Below are positions 41,455-49,433 of a DNA stretch of 64,000 nt, piece by piece. Location of the stretch: contig CAVZII010000005.1 in NCBI GenBank assembly GCA_963775275.1, positions 1,178,001 through 1,242,000 of the forward strand. Direction: 5' to 3'. A program made the translations under genes and the position numbers. The notes under the pieces were generated by a model, which searched no databases, had not been told where the DNA came from, and was given only the letters and a program-made list of their open reading frames with translations. Positions within the stretch are counted from its first letter, which is position 1. Every line of letters starts with the position of its first letter. This DNA comes from JANWHQ01 sp963775275. Lineage in GTDB: Bacteria; Pseudomonadota; Alphaproteobacteria; Caulobacterales; Caulobacteraceae.

Positions 41455-41739
41455 ATGACCGCCGAACTTCCACCCGACGTCGAAGAGGCCAATCCGGAGA
41501 TCGTGCACTGGTATCCGCCCCACCACGGCGGACATGCACCGTCCGGCGCCGCCCGGGCCCTCGGCGCCGGCGCGGTCGGGGCGACGGCCCTGGGCGCCCT
41601 GGCGATCGGGGCGCTGGCCATCGGCGCGCTCGCGATCGGCCGGCTGGCGCTGGGACGGCTGTCGGTGGGGCGGGCGCGCATCCGCGAGCTCGAGATCGAC
41701 AAGCTGGTGATCCGCAGCCTGGACGCGCCCAGACGCTGA
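41455..41739 (+). CDS. Small pentad-repeat protein of unknown function
   Basis: A 94-residue protein. An acidic N-terminus (MTAELPPDVEEANPEIVHWY) is followed by tandem five-residue units of the form A-[LI]-x-[IL]-G, running from about residue 40 to 72, then RARIRELEIDKLVIRSL. The pattern is regular enough to form a small beta-helix or a membrane-associated hydrophobic sheet. No signal peptide or lipobox is present. The function is unknown. Confidence 0.7.
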   Translation: MTAELPPDVEEANPEIVHWYPPHHGGHAPSGAARALGAGAVGATALGALAIGALAIGALAIGRLALGRLSVGRARIRELEIDKLVIRSLDAPRR

Positions 41740-41820
41740 ACGCCTTGCGCGCGAGCGCCCTGCGCTGACGGGGAGATCAGCGGTATAAAGGGGTGTCGAG
41801 CCGACTGGCGGAGGGGTCCC

Positions 41821-42438
41821 ATGTCATTTCCGGAGGAGGTGCACTCCTGCGCCGGCGCCTTCCTGGACGGCTATGTGGACGCCTATGCGCGGGCGGCCGC
41901 GAGCGTCTCGCGCGAGGCCTTCGAGGCCGCCGCCGCCCTCCTGACCCGGACGATCGCCGAGGGCGGAACGATCTTCTCCTGCGGGAACGGGGGCTCGGCC
42001 GCGATCGCCAACCACCTGCTCTGCGATTTCCTGAAGGGCATCCGCACGGGGACGGAGGCCTGCCCCCTGGTGTCCAGCCTGTCGTCCTCGACGGAGCTGA
42101 TCACCGCGGTCGCCAACGACATCGCCTATGAACAGGTCTTCGCCTTCCAGCTGAGGGCCCTGGCCAAGCCGGGGGATCTGCTGATCGCGATCAGCTCGTC
42201 GGGAAACTCGCCCAACATCCTTCGGGCGCTGGAGTGGTGCCGCGAAAACGGCGTGGCGAGCATCGCGATGACCGGCTTCACCGGCGGCCAGGCGCTCGGC
42301 CTGGCGGACGCCGGCCTCCACGTGGCCTGCGACAACTACGGCGTCGCCGAGGACGTCCACCAGAGCCTGATGCATTCCCTGGCCCAGTACGTCCGCCACA
42401 TCTGCCTGAAGGGGGACGTGCCGACGACGGTGTTCTAG
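41821..42438 (+). CDS. gmhA: SIS-domain phosphoheptose isomerase-like protein (GmhA family)
   Basis: A 205-residue protein. The SIS fold motifs IFSCGNGGSAAIANHLLCDF, LIAISSSGNSPNILRALEW and the C-terminal VAEDVHQSLMHSLAQYVRH (metal/catalytic Glu and His) match sedoheptulose-7-phosphate isomerases, which start ADP-heptose synthesis for lipopolysaccharide. No other heptose genes lie nearby, so a related sugar isomerase role is possible. An ATG follows a GGAGGGG site. Confidence 0.82.
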   Translation: MSFPEEVHSCAGAFLDGYVDAYARAAASVSREAFEAAAALLTRTIAEGGTIFSCGNGGSAAIANHLLCDFLKGIRTGTEACPLVSSLSSSTELITAVANDIAYEQVFAFQLRALAKPGDLLIAISSSGNSPNILRALEWCRENGVASIAMTGFTGGQALGLADAGLHVACDNYGVAEDVHQSLMHSLAQYVRHICLKGDVPTTVF

Positions 42439-42450
42439 ATTCACACGCTT

Positions 42451-42500
42451 GAGCGCGTTCTCGTCGCAAAGCCGGGTCCCACTTTTTGCGCAACGCGCTC
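42451..42500. terminator. Palindrome between convergent genes (putative bidirectional terminator)
   Basis: Arms gagcgcgtt (42451) and aacgcgctc (42492) flank a loop containing gtcccactttttgcgc. It sits between the ends of gmhA and the YmdB-like gene, the right place for termination in both directions. This type of palindrome recurs in many alphaproteobacterial genomes. Confidence 0.55.
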
Positions 42501-42510
42501 GAGGCGCCGG

Positions 42511-43356
42511 TCAGGTCCCCTCCAGGACGGTTTGCGAGGCCGGGACCGTCTGCTTCAGCCGCCCGCCGAGTCGGATGGGCTCGATCCGGACCGCCAGGCC
42601 CGTGCGGTCATCCGTCTCGACATAGACTCCGCAGACCGTGGCCGGGCCCTCGGCGGGCTTGTGCCGGGCGCTGGGGATGCGCGTGGTGAAGCGGCGCAGC
42701 GGCTCATCCTTGTCGTTGCCGATGACGCTGTCGTAGTCCGCGCAGGCGCCCGCATCGGTCTGGTAGGCCGTGCCGCCCGTCAGGATCTGGGCGTCGGCCG
42801 TGGGCACATGCGAGTGCGAGCCCACGACCAGGCTCGCGCGGCCGTCGCAGAACTGACCCATGGCCATCTTCTCGGAGGTGACGTCGGCGTGCATGTCGAC
42901 GATGACGGCGTCACAGGCCTGGCCCAGCGGACAGGCCTCGAGCTCGGCGTCCGCCGCCGCGAACGGATCGTCCAGGATCGGCTCCATGTTGCGCTGGCCG
43001 AGCAGGCTCATCACCAGCACGCGGCGCCCGCCGCTCGCCTCGTAGAGCCCGGCGCCGCGGCCGGGCGGCCGCGCGAGCCGCGGATAATTGAGCGAGCGCA
43101 ATAGCCGCGGCTCACGCTCGATGTAGGTCAGGGCCTCTCGCTGATCCCAGGAATGATTGCCCAAGGTCAGACAATCCGCGCCCGCGTCGTAGAGCGCCCT
43201 CGCCGTGGCTTCGGTGATCCCATAGCCGCCGGCGGCGTTCTCGGCGTTGAGCACCACGAAGTCGAGCCTGAGCCGCCGACGCAGCCCTGGCAGATGGGAC
43301 ACGATCCCGTCGCGGCCGGACCGGCCCACCACGTCGCCGAAAAACGCCAGACGCAT
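42511..43356 (-). CDS. YmdB-like metallophosphoesterase (TIGR00282 family)
   Basis: The ATG at 43356 (AAGGAG site upstream; an adjacent TTG is less likely) gives 281 residues. MRLAFFGDVVGRSGRDG, VVLNAENAAGGYGIT, LTLGNHSWDQRE, VIVDMHADVTSEKMAMG and VVGSHSHVPTAD supply the di-metal ligands. Bacillus YmdB is a cyclic-nucleotide phosphodiesterase affecting cell-fate decisions. The Caulobacterales role is not established. Confidence 0.88.
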   Translation of the reverse strand: MRLAFFGDVVGRSGRDGIVSHLPGLRRRLRLDFVVLNAENAAGGYGITEATARALYDAGADCLTLGNHSWDQREALTYIEREPRLLRSLNYPRLARPPGRGAGLYEASGGRRVLVMSLLGQRNMEPILDDPFAAADAELEACPLGQACDAVIVDMHADVTSEKMAMGQFCDGRASLVVGSHSHVPTADAQILTGGTAYQTDAGACADYDSVIGNDKDEPLRRFTTRIPSARHKPAEGPATVCGVYVETDDRTGLAVRIEPIRLGGRLKQTVPASQTVLEGT

Positions 43357-43466
43357 CAACGCTCCTTGTCTCGTCCGCTTGCCGCCAAGCGCGCGCGAGT
43401 GAACAACGAACCGGCCGCGTATTCAAACTTGGGTGACGCGTTCGGCGTCCGGAGGGGTCGTCGGGC

Positions 43467-45524
43467 GTGCGTGTGAGAGACATTCTTCTGGGCGGCGCCG
43501 CGCTGGCGACCATCGCCAGCAGCGCCTGGGCGGCCGACGCGCCCACGACGGACACAGAGCCCAAGGTGAGCGAGGTCGTGGTCACCGCCTCGACCGTGAA
43601 CCTGATCGGCAAGGCGGCCACGTCGAGCCAGGGCGCGGTGACCAGGGAGGAGATCGACCTTCGCCCGGTCTATCGGGTCGGCCAGCTCCTGGAGACGGTT
43701 CCGGGCCTGGTGGCCACGGCCCACTCGGGCGAGGGCAAGGCCAACCAGTACCTGCTGCGCGGCTTCAACCTGGACCACGGGACCGACCTGGCGACCTTCG
43801 TGGACGGGATGCCGGTGAACATGCGCACCCACGCGCACGGCCAGGGCTACACGGACCTCAACTTCATGATCCCCGAGCTGGCCTCGGGGATCAATTACAC
43901 CAAGGGCCCCTACTTTCCCGCCGAGGGCGACTTCTCCACCGTCGGGTCGGTCGCCATTGGCTACTCGAACTTCATCCAGGACCAGATCACCGTCAGCGCA
44001 GGCACGGTAGGCGACCAGCGGCTGTTCGCGGCCGGGACCACCGATGTGGGCGATGGCCGCCTGCTGGCTGCGGGCGAGGCCGTGCACCTGGACGGGCCCT
44101 GGGTCCACCCGGACAACATGCGCAAGTTCAACGGCGTGCTTCGCTACAGCAAGGGCGAAGCCGCCGAGGGCTTCTCGATCACCCTGATGGGCTACCACGC
44201 CCAGTGGAACGCCACGACGGACCAGCCGCTGAGGGCGATCACCCAGGGCCTGATCGGCAGGTTCGGGTCGCTGGACCCTTCGGACGGCGGCCAGGCGTCG
44301 CGGTTTTCGGCTTCGGCGCGGTGGACGCACGGAACCCTGGACTGGCGTTTCGCGGCCAACGCCTATGCGATCCGCAGCGAGCTGACGCTGTGGAACGACT
44401 TCACCCACTTCCTGGACGACCCGGTCAACGGCGACCAGCACGCCCAGGACGACCGGCGCTGGATCCTGGGCGGCGCGGCGGGCGTGACCCGCTACGGCAA
44501 GATCGGCGCGGTCGCGAGCGAGACCACGCTGGGACTGCAAGTCCGTTATGACGACGCCTATGTGGACCTGCAGCACACCCGCCAGCGGGCGGCGCTGGCG
44601 ACCCTGATCGCCGACAACGTCCAGGAGATCAGTCTGGGCGCGTACGTCTCGAACACCACCTACTGGACCGACTGGCTGCGCTCGATCATCGGCGCGCGCG
44701 AGGACTACTTCCACGGCGCAGACCAGAACCTTGTGGGCGGCCTGACCGGCTCGGAAGGCAAGGCGTTGTTCCAGCCCAAGGGCAGCCTGGTCTTCGGCCC
44801 CTTCGCCGACACAGAACTCTATCTCAGCGCGGGCGAGGGCTTCCACTCCAACGACGTGCGCGCGGGCAACGCCGCGAACGTTGGCGCGACCGTGCCCGTG
44901 CGCCCGATCTTCCTGGTAAAGTCCCAGGGCGAGGAGATCGGGATCCGCACCGGCGTCATCCCGCACGTGCTGGCGCAGCTCACCGTCTTCCAGATCGACT
45001 TCGACTCGGAGCTCACCTACGACGCCGACGTCGGCCAGACCTCGGCCGGTCCGCCGAGCCGACGCCGCGGGGTGGAGATTTCGGCGCAGTATCGGCCGTT
45101 CCGCTGGATCGAGCTCAACGCCGACATCGCCGCCACCCGGGCGCGCTACCTGGGCGTCCAGCCGGGCGGGAACTACATCCCCGACGCGCCCTCGATCATC
45201 ATCTCGGCCGGGATGCTGGTGGACAACCTCGGGCCCTGGTTCGGCGGCGTGGAGTTCCGCGACCTCGGATCACACCCCCTGGTGCAGGACAACAGCGTGC
45301 GCTCTTCCGGTTATCGCGAGGTCAACCTGAATATCGGCTACAAGCTCACCCCCAAGCTGAAGGTCAGGATGGACGTCTACAATCTGACCGACTCGGGCGA
45401 CGACGCGGCCGACTACTTCTACACCGACCGGCTGCCCGGCGAGCCTGCGGCGGGCGTGGACGACCTGCACATCCACCCGCTGGAGCCACGCTCGTTCAGG
45501 TTCACCCTGACCAAGACCTTCTGA
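43467..45524 (+). CDS. TonB-dependent receptor
   Basis: An intact 685-residue outer-membrane receptor starting at a GTG. The signal peptide ends near SSAWA, the TonB-box region reads KVSEVVVTAS, and the plug is AATSSQGAVTREEIDLRPVY through GSVAIGY. A histidine-bearing plug loop (NMRTHAHGQGYTDLNFMIPE) is notable. The 22-strand barrel ends FRFTLTKTF. A His-containing C-terminal loop (DDLHIHPLEPR) raises the possibility of a metal complex ligand, which is inference. No transporter or regulator gene is adjacent. Confidence 0.92.
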   Translation: MRVRDILLGGAALATIASSAWAADAPTTDTEPKVSEVVVTASTVNLIGKAATSSQGAVTREEIDLRPVYRVGQLLETVPGLVATAHSGEGKANQYLLRGFNLDHGTDLATFVDGMPVNMRTHAHGQGYTDLNFMIPELASGINYTKGPYFPAEGDFSTVGSVAIGYSNFIQDQITVSAGTVGDQRLFAAGTTDVGDGRLLAAGEAVHLDGPWVHPDNMRKFNGVLRYSKGEAAEGFSITLMGYHAQWNATTDQPLRAITQGLIGRFGSLDPSDGGQASRFSASARWTHGTLDWRFAANAYAIRSELTLWNDFTHFLDDPVNGDQHAQDDRRWILGGAAGVTRYGKIGAVASETTLGLQVRYDDAYVDLQHTRQRAALATLIADNVQEISLGAYVSNTTYWTDWLRSIIGAREDYFHGADQNLVGGLTGSEGKALFQPKGSLVFGPFADTELYLSAGEGFHSNDVRAGNAANVGATVPVRPIFLVKSQGEEIGIRTGVIPHVLAQLTVFQIDFDSELTYDADVGQTSAGPPSRRRGVEISAQYRPFRWIELNADIAATRARYLGVQPGGNYIPDAPSIIISAGMLVDNLGPWFGGVEFRDLGSHPLVQDNSVRSSGYREVNLNIGYKLTPKLKVRMDVYNLTDSGDDAADYFYTDRLPGEPAAGVDDLHIHPLEPRSFRFTLTKTF

Positions 45525-45900
45525 GAAGACCCGAAAGGGGTGGCGGCGCCGCGTGAGCCGTGAAGGCGGGTCAATCCCCTCGGACCTGGATGACCAGGTG
45601 GGCGCCGTGTGTCCGGGGCCACGACCCCGGCCAGGGACAGCTCCCGACGAGAGAGATTAAGGTCCCCGGGATTGGAAGCCTTCGACGCGAGCCGCAGCAA
45701 GACCCGCCGGCCACCAACCTAGGGGGCGCGGCGCATCGTCTCAAGCGCCGCCTGGGACCTATCTGCGCCAATCCGCCTCATGCCCGGATGAACCGAATCT
45801 GACTCGCTTCATTCAGGACGAGTTCAAGCCGTGGGAACGAGACTTCACCCAATGCGCCGCAAAGGCGCTGACGTGAACGACGGATTCCAAGGAGGGGATC
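45525..45900. other. Intergenic region without a recognised gene
   Basis: 376 bases hold no convincing reading frame. Three GANTC sites occur toward the right end (gaatc at 45795, gactc at 45801, gattc at 45883), two of them only one base apart, upstream of the first 70-residue gene. A short AT-rich stretch (gagagagattaag, about 45647-45659) is the only other contrast. A regulatory RNA cannot be excluded. Confidence 0.4.
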
Positions 45901-46113
45901 ATGTTGGAAGCGGGAGATTCCGAAGCCCTTCGCCACGTGCCGGTGCGCGACGGCGACCTGGTGGCCCTGGATGGGGACGCGCACGAGCTCTACGCCGTGG
46001 TGCTGGTGCGCGAGAACAGGTGCTGGCTGCGCAACCTGCAGACCGGGATGGACGCCCTCAGCAGCGTTGCGGCCTGCCGCCGGGTCGGGCGGGAGGCCGA
46101 TCCCGCCGGCTGA
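45901..46113 (+). CDS. Small 70-residue protein, first of a tandem paralogous pair
   Basis: Begins MLEAGDSEALRHVPVRDGDL after GGAGGGG. It shares the plan [V/I]RDGDLV...ELY[A/S]V...RCWLRNL[Q/E]TGMD with the next gene. It is probably a small beta-barrel domain, with no signal peptide or membrane segment. The family is not recognised and the function unknown. Homology to its neighbour is strong evidence that both are real genes. Confidence 0.7.
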   Translation: MLEAGDSEALRHVPVRDGDLVALDGDAHELYAVVLVRENRCWLRNLQTGMDALSSVAACRRVGREADPAG

Positions 46114-46220
46114 GGCCGGACCATCGCGGCCGCGCGACGATCCACCGCAGCGGCCGTTAACCATTCCGAACGGTCCTGCGCGCGAGGCTTGCTGCGCAGG
46201 ACGGGCTCCGGGAGGGGTCG

Positions 46221-46433
46221 ATGTTGGAAGCGAACGAGCTGGGACACATTGCCAGGCCGCCCATCCGGGACGGCGATCTGGTCTGCGTCGGGACCGAGAG
46301 CCAGGAGCTCTACTCGGTGATCGTGGTCAGCAAGGGTCGTTGCTGGCTGCGCAACCTCGAGACGGGCATGGACACCCTGGCGGGGCTGAACGACTGCCAC
46401 CGCCTGGCCTACGAGGTCGGCGTCTACGGCTGA
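46221..46433 (+). CDS. Small 70-residue protein, second of a tandem paralogous pair
   Basis: Begins MLEANELGHIARPPIRDGDL, also after a GGAGGGG site. It has the same length and motif order as the gene at 45901 (RDGDLV, QELYSVIVVSKGRCWLRNLE, TGMDTL), with a different C-terminus (RLAYEVGVYG). The two differ in charge at their N-termini. It ends 13 bases before the convergent zapA stop. The function is unknown. Confidence 0.7.
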   Translation: MLEANELGHIARPPIRDGDLVCVGTESQELYSVIVVSKGRCWLRNLETGMDTLAGLNDCHRLAYEVGVYG

Positions 46434-46446
46434 TCGGAGCAGCCCG

Positions 46447-46779
46447 TCAGCCGGCCTTGGCGGCCAGAGCCTCCATCCGGTGCGCGGCGTTCTCGAGCGC
46501 CGCCACAGCGCGGCTTTCGACCCGCGTGTAGTCGGCGCTGACCTGGGCCAGGTCCGCGCTCGCCGCGGCCAGCCGCCCCCGCGTCTCGGCGAGCTCGTCG
46601 GCCAGCAGCAGCGCGCCCAGGAGGAACAGCCGCGTGTCGCCGAGCTGGCCGACATCGGCGGCCACCTGGCCGACGTGCCGGTCGAACAGCTCGGCCAGGG
46701 CCCGGACGTGCTGTTCCTGGCCGTCCTCGCAGCCCACCGGATAGGTCCGGCCGTTCACCCTCACCACCACCTCGCCCAT
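46447..46779 (-). CDS. zapA: Cell division protein ZapA
   Basis: A 110-residue protein. VVVRVNGRTYPVGCEDGQEQ and VRALAELFDRHVGQVAADVG form the globular ZapA head that binds FtsZ. The remaining residues (LAETRGRLAAASADLAQVSA) form the coiled tail that makes the tetramer. It promotes Z-ring bundling. Its start shares one base with the stop of the upstream DUF4164 gene. Confidence 0.92.
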   Translation of the reverse strand: MGEVVVRVNGRTYPVGCEDGQEQHVRALAELFDRHVGQVAADVGQLGDTRLFLLGALLLADELAETRGRLAAASADLAQVSADYTRVESRAVAALENAAHRMEALAAKAG

Positions 46780-47075
46780 CAGACCGCCTCCGTCCGCCCC
46801 AGCACCCGGCGTATGCCCTCGATGGCCTCTCCCAGCGCCTGCGAAGCCTCCGCGCCGGCGGCCTCGAGCGCGTGTTCGCGTGCGCGCGCCTGGTCGAGCT
46901 CGGCGGCGAGATTGGAGCGGTCGAAGTCGAACAGGCCGCCCGACGCGCCCTCGGCGCGGCCCGACAGCTCCTCGATGCGCCCTTCCAGCAGCGCCAGGGC
47001 GCGATCCAGCCGTCTGACCGCCGCCTCGAGCGGGTTGTCGCCTTGCGCCTGCGCGCCGTCCGCATGCTCGGCCAT
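46779..47075 (-). CDS. DUF4164-family coiled-coil protein
   Basis: From MAEHADGAQA the 98-residue protein has heptad-rich helices (RRLDRALALLEGRIEELSGR; LDQARAREHALEAAGAEASQ). This family regularly precedes zapA in alphaproteobacteria, resembling a ZapB-like partner; that role is inference. TGATG coupling to zapA indicates one operon. Confidence 0.8.
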   Translation of the reverse strand: MAEHADGAQAQGDNPLEAAVRRLDRALALLEGRIEELSGRAEGASGGLFDFDRSNLAAELDQARAREHALEAAGAEASQALGEAIEGIRRVLGRTEAV

Positions 47076-47124
47076 GATGGGCCTCCGGTCCCCCCTCCGC
47101 CCTCTATAGCGCGGCGGCGCGCCT

Positions 47125-47278
47125 TTAGGCGAGGCGTGCAGCGGCTCGCGGCCGGAAGGCGCGCCAATGTTGATCCCGCGCGCGCAGACGCAAAGAGGAC
47201 GCTTCACTCCTTGCTGCGCGCGCGGCGCGCTTAGGCGAGGCGTGCAGCGGCTCGCCGGCCGGAAGGCGCGCCAATGTT
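47125..47278 (+). repeat. Direct repeat pair, 47 and 48 bases, in the DUF4164-tkt intergenic region
   Basis: 47125-47171 and 47231-47278 both read ttaggcgaggcgtgcagcgg...ggaaggcgcgccaatgtt and differ by one extra c in the second copy. Similar ggcgcgc bases precede both. The copies are about 106 bases apart in the divergent promoter region between DUF4164-zapA and tkt. Confidence 0.8.
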
Positions 47279-47339
47279 CCGGTCCGGGGCTGATGCCCGC
47301 CGGCGGCCGGCGGCGCTTGCTTGACCACCGCGGCTTCGC

Positions 47340-49361
47340 ATGGCCAAAGGTCCGCCCGCCCCGCTAGCTGCAGAGACGCCGATGTCCGCTTCCCCGCAAG
47401 CCATGGCCGACGCCATACGCGTCCTGGCCATGGACGCCGTCGAACAGGCCAACTCGGGCCACCCGGGCATGCCGATGGGCATGGCCGACGTGGCTACGGT
47501 TCTCTGGTCGGGCTTCCTGAAATACGACCCGGGCCAGCCGGACTGGCCCGACCGGGACCGCTTCGTGCTGTCGGCGGGGCACGGCTCGATGCTGCTCTAC
47601 GCCCTTCTCAATCTGACCGGCTTCAAGTCCATGCCGATGGACCAGATCCGCCACTTCCGGCAGTTGGACTCCCTGACTCCGGGCCATCCGGAGCACGGCC
47701 ACACCCCGGGCGTGGAGACGACCACCGGCCCGCTCGGCCAGGGCCTGGCGACCGCCGTGGGCATGGCGATCGCCGAGCGCCACCTGAACGCGCGCTTCGG
47801 CGACGAGCTGGTGGACCACCGCACCTGGGTGATCGCCAGCGACGGCGACCTGATGGAGGGGATCAGCCACGAGGCGATCTCGCTGGCCGGGCGGCTGAAG
47901 CTCGACCGGCTGACGGTGCTGTGGGACGACAATCGGATCACCATCGACGGGTCGCTGGCCCTGTCGGAATCCGGCGACCAGATCGCGCGGTTCAAGGCGG
48001 CGGGCTGGGCGGCCCGGGCGGTGAACGGGCACGACCACGGCGCCATCCGCCGCGCCCTCAGATGGGCGACGCGGCAGGACAAGCCGACCCTGATCGCCTG
48101 CCACACCACGATCGGCAAGGGCGCCGCCACCCTGGAGGGCAGCCACGAGACCCACGGCAAGGCGCTCGGCAAGGTCGAGGTCGAAGCCACGCGCCGCGAG
48201 CTCGGCTGGACCCTGCCGCCGTTCGAGATCCCGGCTGAGACGCGTGAGGCCTGGCTGAACGCCGCCCGGCGGGCCGCGCGACGCCGGCGCCCGTGGGCGC
48301 GCCGGCTGAGGGAGTCCAACCGGCGCTCCGAGCTCATGGCGTCCCTGAAGGCCAGGGCGCCGGCCGCGGCGCTGAAGGCGCTGAAGGCCCACGCCGACCG
48401 CATGGCCGCCGAGCAGCCGGTGAACGCCACCCGCGTGCACTCTGGCGCGGCGCTGGCGGTGATCGAGCCCCTGATCCCGGAGATGGTCGGCGGATCGGCG
48501 GACCTGACCGGTTCGAACAACACCCTGATCAAGGGCATGGGCGTGCTGGACGCGCCGGACTATGCGGGCCGCTACATCAACTATGGCGTCCGCGAGCACG
48601 GCATGGCGGCGGCCATGAACGGGATGGCGCTGCACGGCGGGGTGATCCCTTACGCGGGCACCTTCCTGGTCTTCTCCGACTATGCCCGCCCTGCGATCCG
48701 GCTGGCGGCGCTGATGGGGGTGCGGGTGATCCACGTGATGACCCACGACTCCATCGGCCTGGGCGAGGATGGCCCGACCCACCAGCCGGTCGAGCACCTG
48801 GCGAGCCTGAGGGCCATGCCGAACCTGAACCTGTTCCGGCCGGCCGACGCGGTGGAGGCGGCCGAGTGCTGGTCGCTGGCGATCGAAGCGGAGGCCACGC
48901 CCTCGGTGATGGCCCTGTCACGGCAGAAGACCTCTGCGGCCCGCACCGCCCCGTCCGCGGCCAACCTCTGCGCCCGCGGCGCCTATGAGCTGAGGCCGGC
49001 GTCGGGTCGGGCCAAGGCCACCATCTTCGCCTCGGGCGCCGAGGTCGGCATCGCGCTCGCCGCGCGCGATCTGCTGGAGGCGTCCGGCGTCCCCACGCGG
49101 GTGGTCTCGACGCCCTGCTGGCGGCTGTTCGACGCTCAGAGCGCGCGCTACCAGGCCCAGGTGATTGGCGCCGCGCCCGTGCGCGTGGCCGTGGAGGCGG
49201 GCGTCAAGCTCGGCTGGGAGCGGTTCATCGGCGAGGACGGCGGCTTTGTGGGGATGACCGGTTTCGGCGCCAGCGCCCCCTACGAGAAGCTCTACGAGCG
49301 GTTCGGGATCACCGCCCAGGCGGTGGCGGACATGGTGAAGGCCAAGCTCGCGGCCGCCTGA
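47340..49361 (+). CDS. tkt: Transketolase
   Basis: An intact protein of 673 residues (or 659 from the ATG at 47382). EQANSGHPGMPMGMADVATV, GHGSMLLYALLNLTGF, GPLGQGLATAVGMAIAER, IASDGDLMEGISHEA and DDNRITIDG supply the thiamine diphosphate and Mg sites. GVREHGMAAAMNGMALHGG carries the catalytic Glu, and THDSIGLGEDGPTHQPVEHL the phosphate-site residues. It transfers two-carbon units in the pentose phosphate pathway. gap and pgk, its usual alphaproteobacterial neighbours, are not adjacent here. Confidence 0.96.
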   Translation: MAKGPPAPLAAETPMSASPQAMADAIRVLAMDAVEQANSGHPGMPMGMADVATVLWSGFLKYDPGQPDWPDRDRFVLSAGHGSMLLYALLNLTGFKSMPMDQIRHFRQLDSLTPGHPEHGHTPGVETTTGPLGQGLATAVGMAIAERHLNARFGDELVDHRTWVIASDGDLMEGISHEAISLAGRLKLDRLTVLWDDNRITIDGSLALSESGDQIARFKAAGWAARAVNGHDHGAIRRALRWATRQDKPTLIACHTTIGKGAATLEGSHETHGKALGKVEVEATRRELGWTLPPFEIPAETREAWLNAARRAARRRRPWARRLRESNRRSELMASLKARAPAAALKALKAHADRMAAEQPVNATRVHSGAALAVIEPLIPEMVGGSADLTGSNNTLIKGMGVLDAPDYAGRYINYGVREHGMAAAMNGMALHGGVIPYAGTFLVFSDYARPAIRLAALMGVRVIHVMTHDSIGLGEDGPTHQPVEHLASLRAMPNLNLFRPADAVEAAECWSLAIEAEATPSVMALSRQKTSAARTAPSAANLCARGAYELRPASGRAKATIFASGAEVGIALAARDLLEASGVPTRVVSTPCWRLFDAQSARYQAQVIGAAPVRVAVEAGVKLGWERFIGEDGGFVGMTGFGASAPYEKLYERFGITAQAVADMVKAKLAAA

Positions 49362-49433
49362 GGATTCGCCGGGAAGACGGCGAACGCCGTTCGCTCTATA
49401 GTGGCGCCGTCCTGGCCGGACGGAGGCCGCCCT

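Noticed and set aside
46434..46447. 6S RNA gene beside zapA, as in some Proteobacteria
   Set aside because: Only 13 bases separate zapA from the neighbouring gene, leaving no room; nothing 6S-like was seen on the other side.
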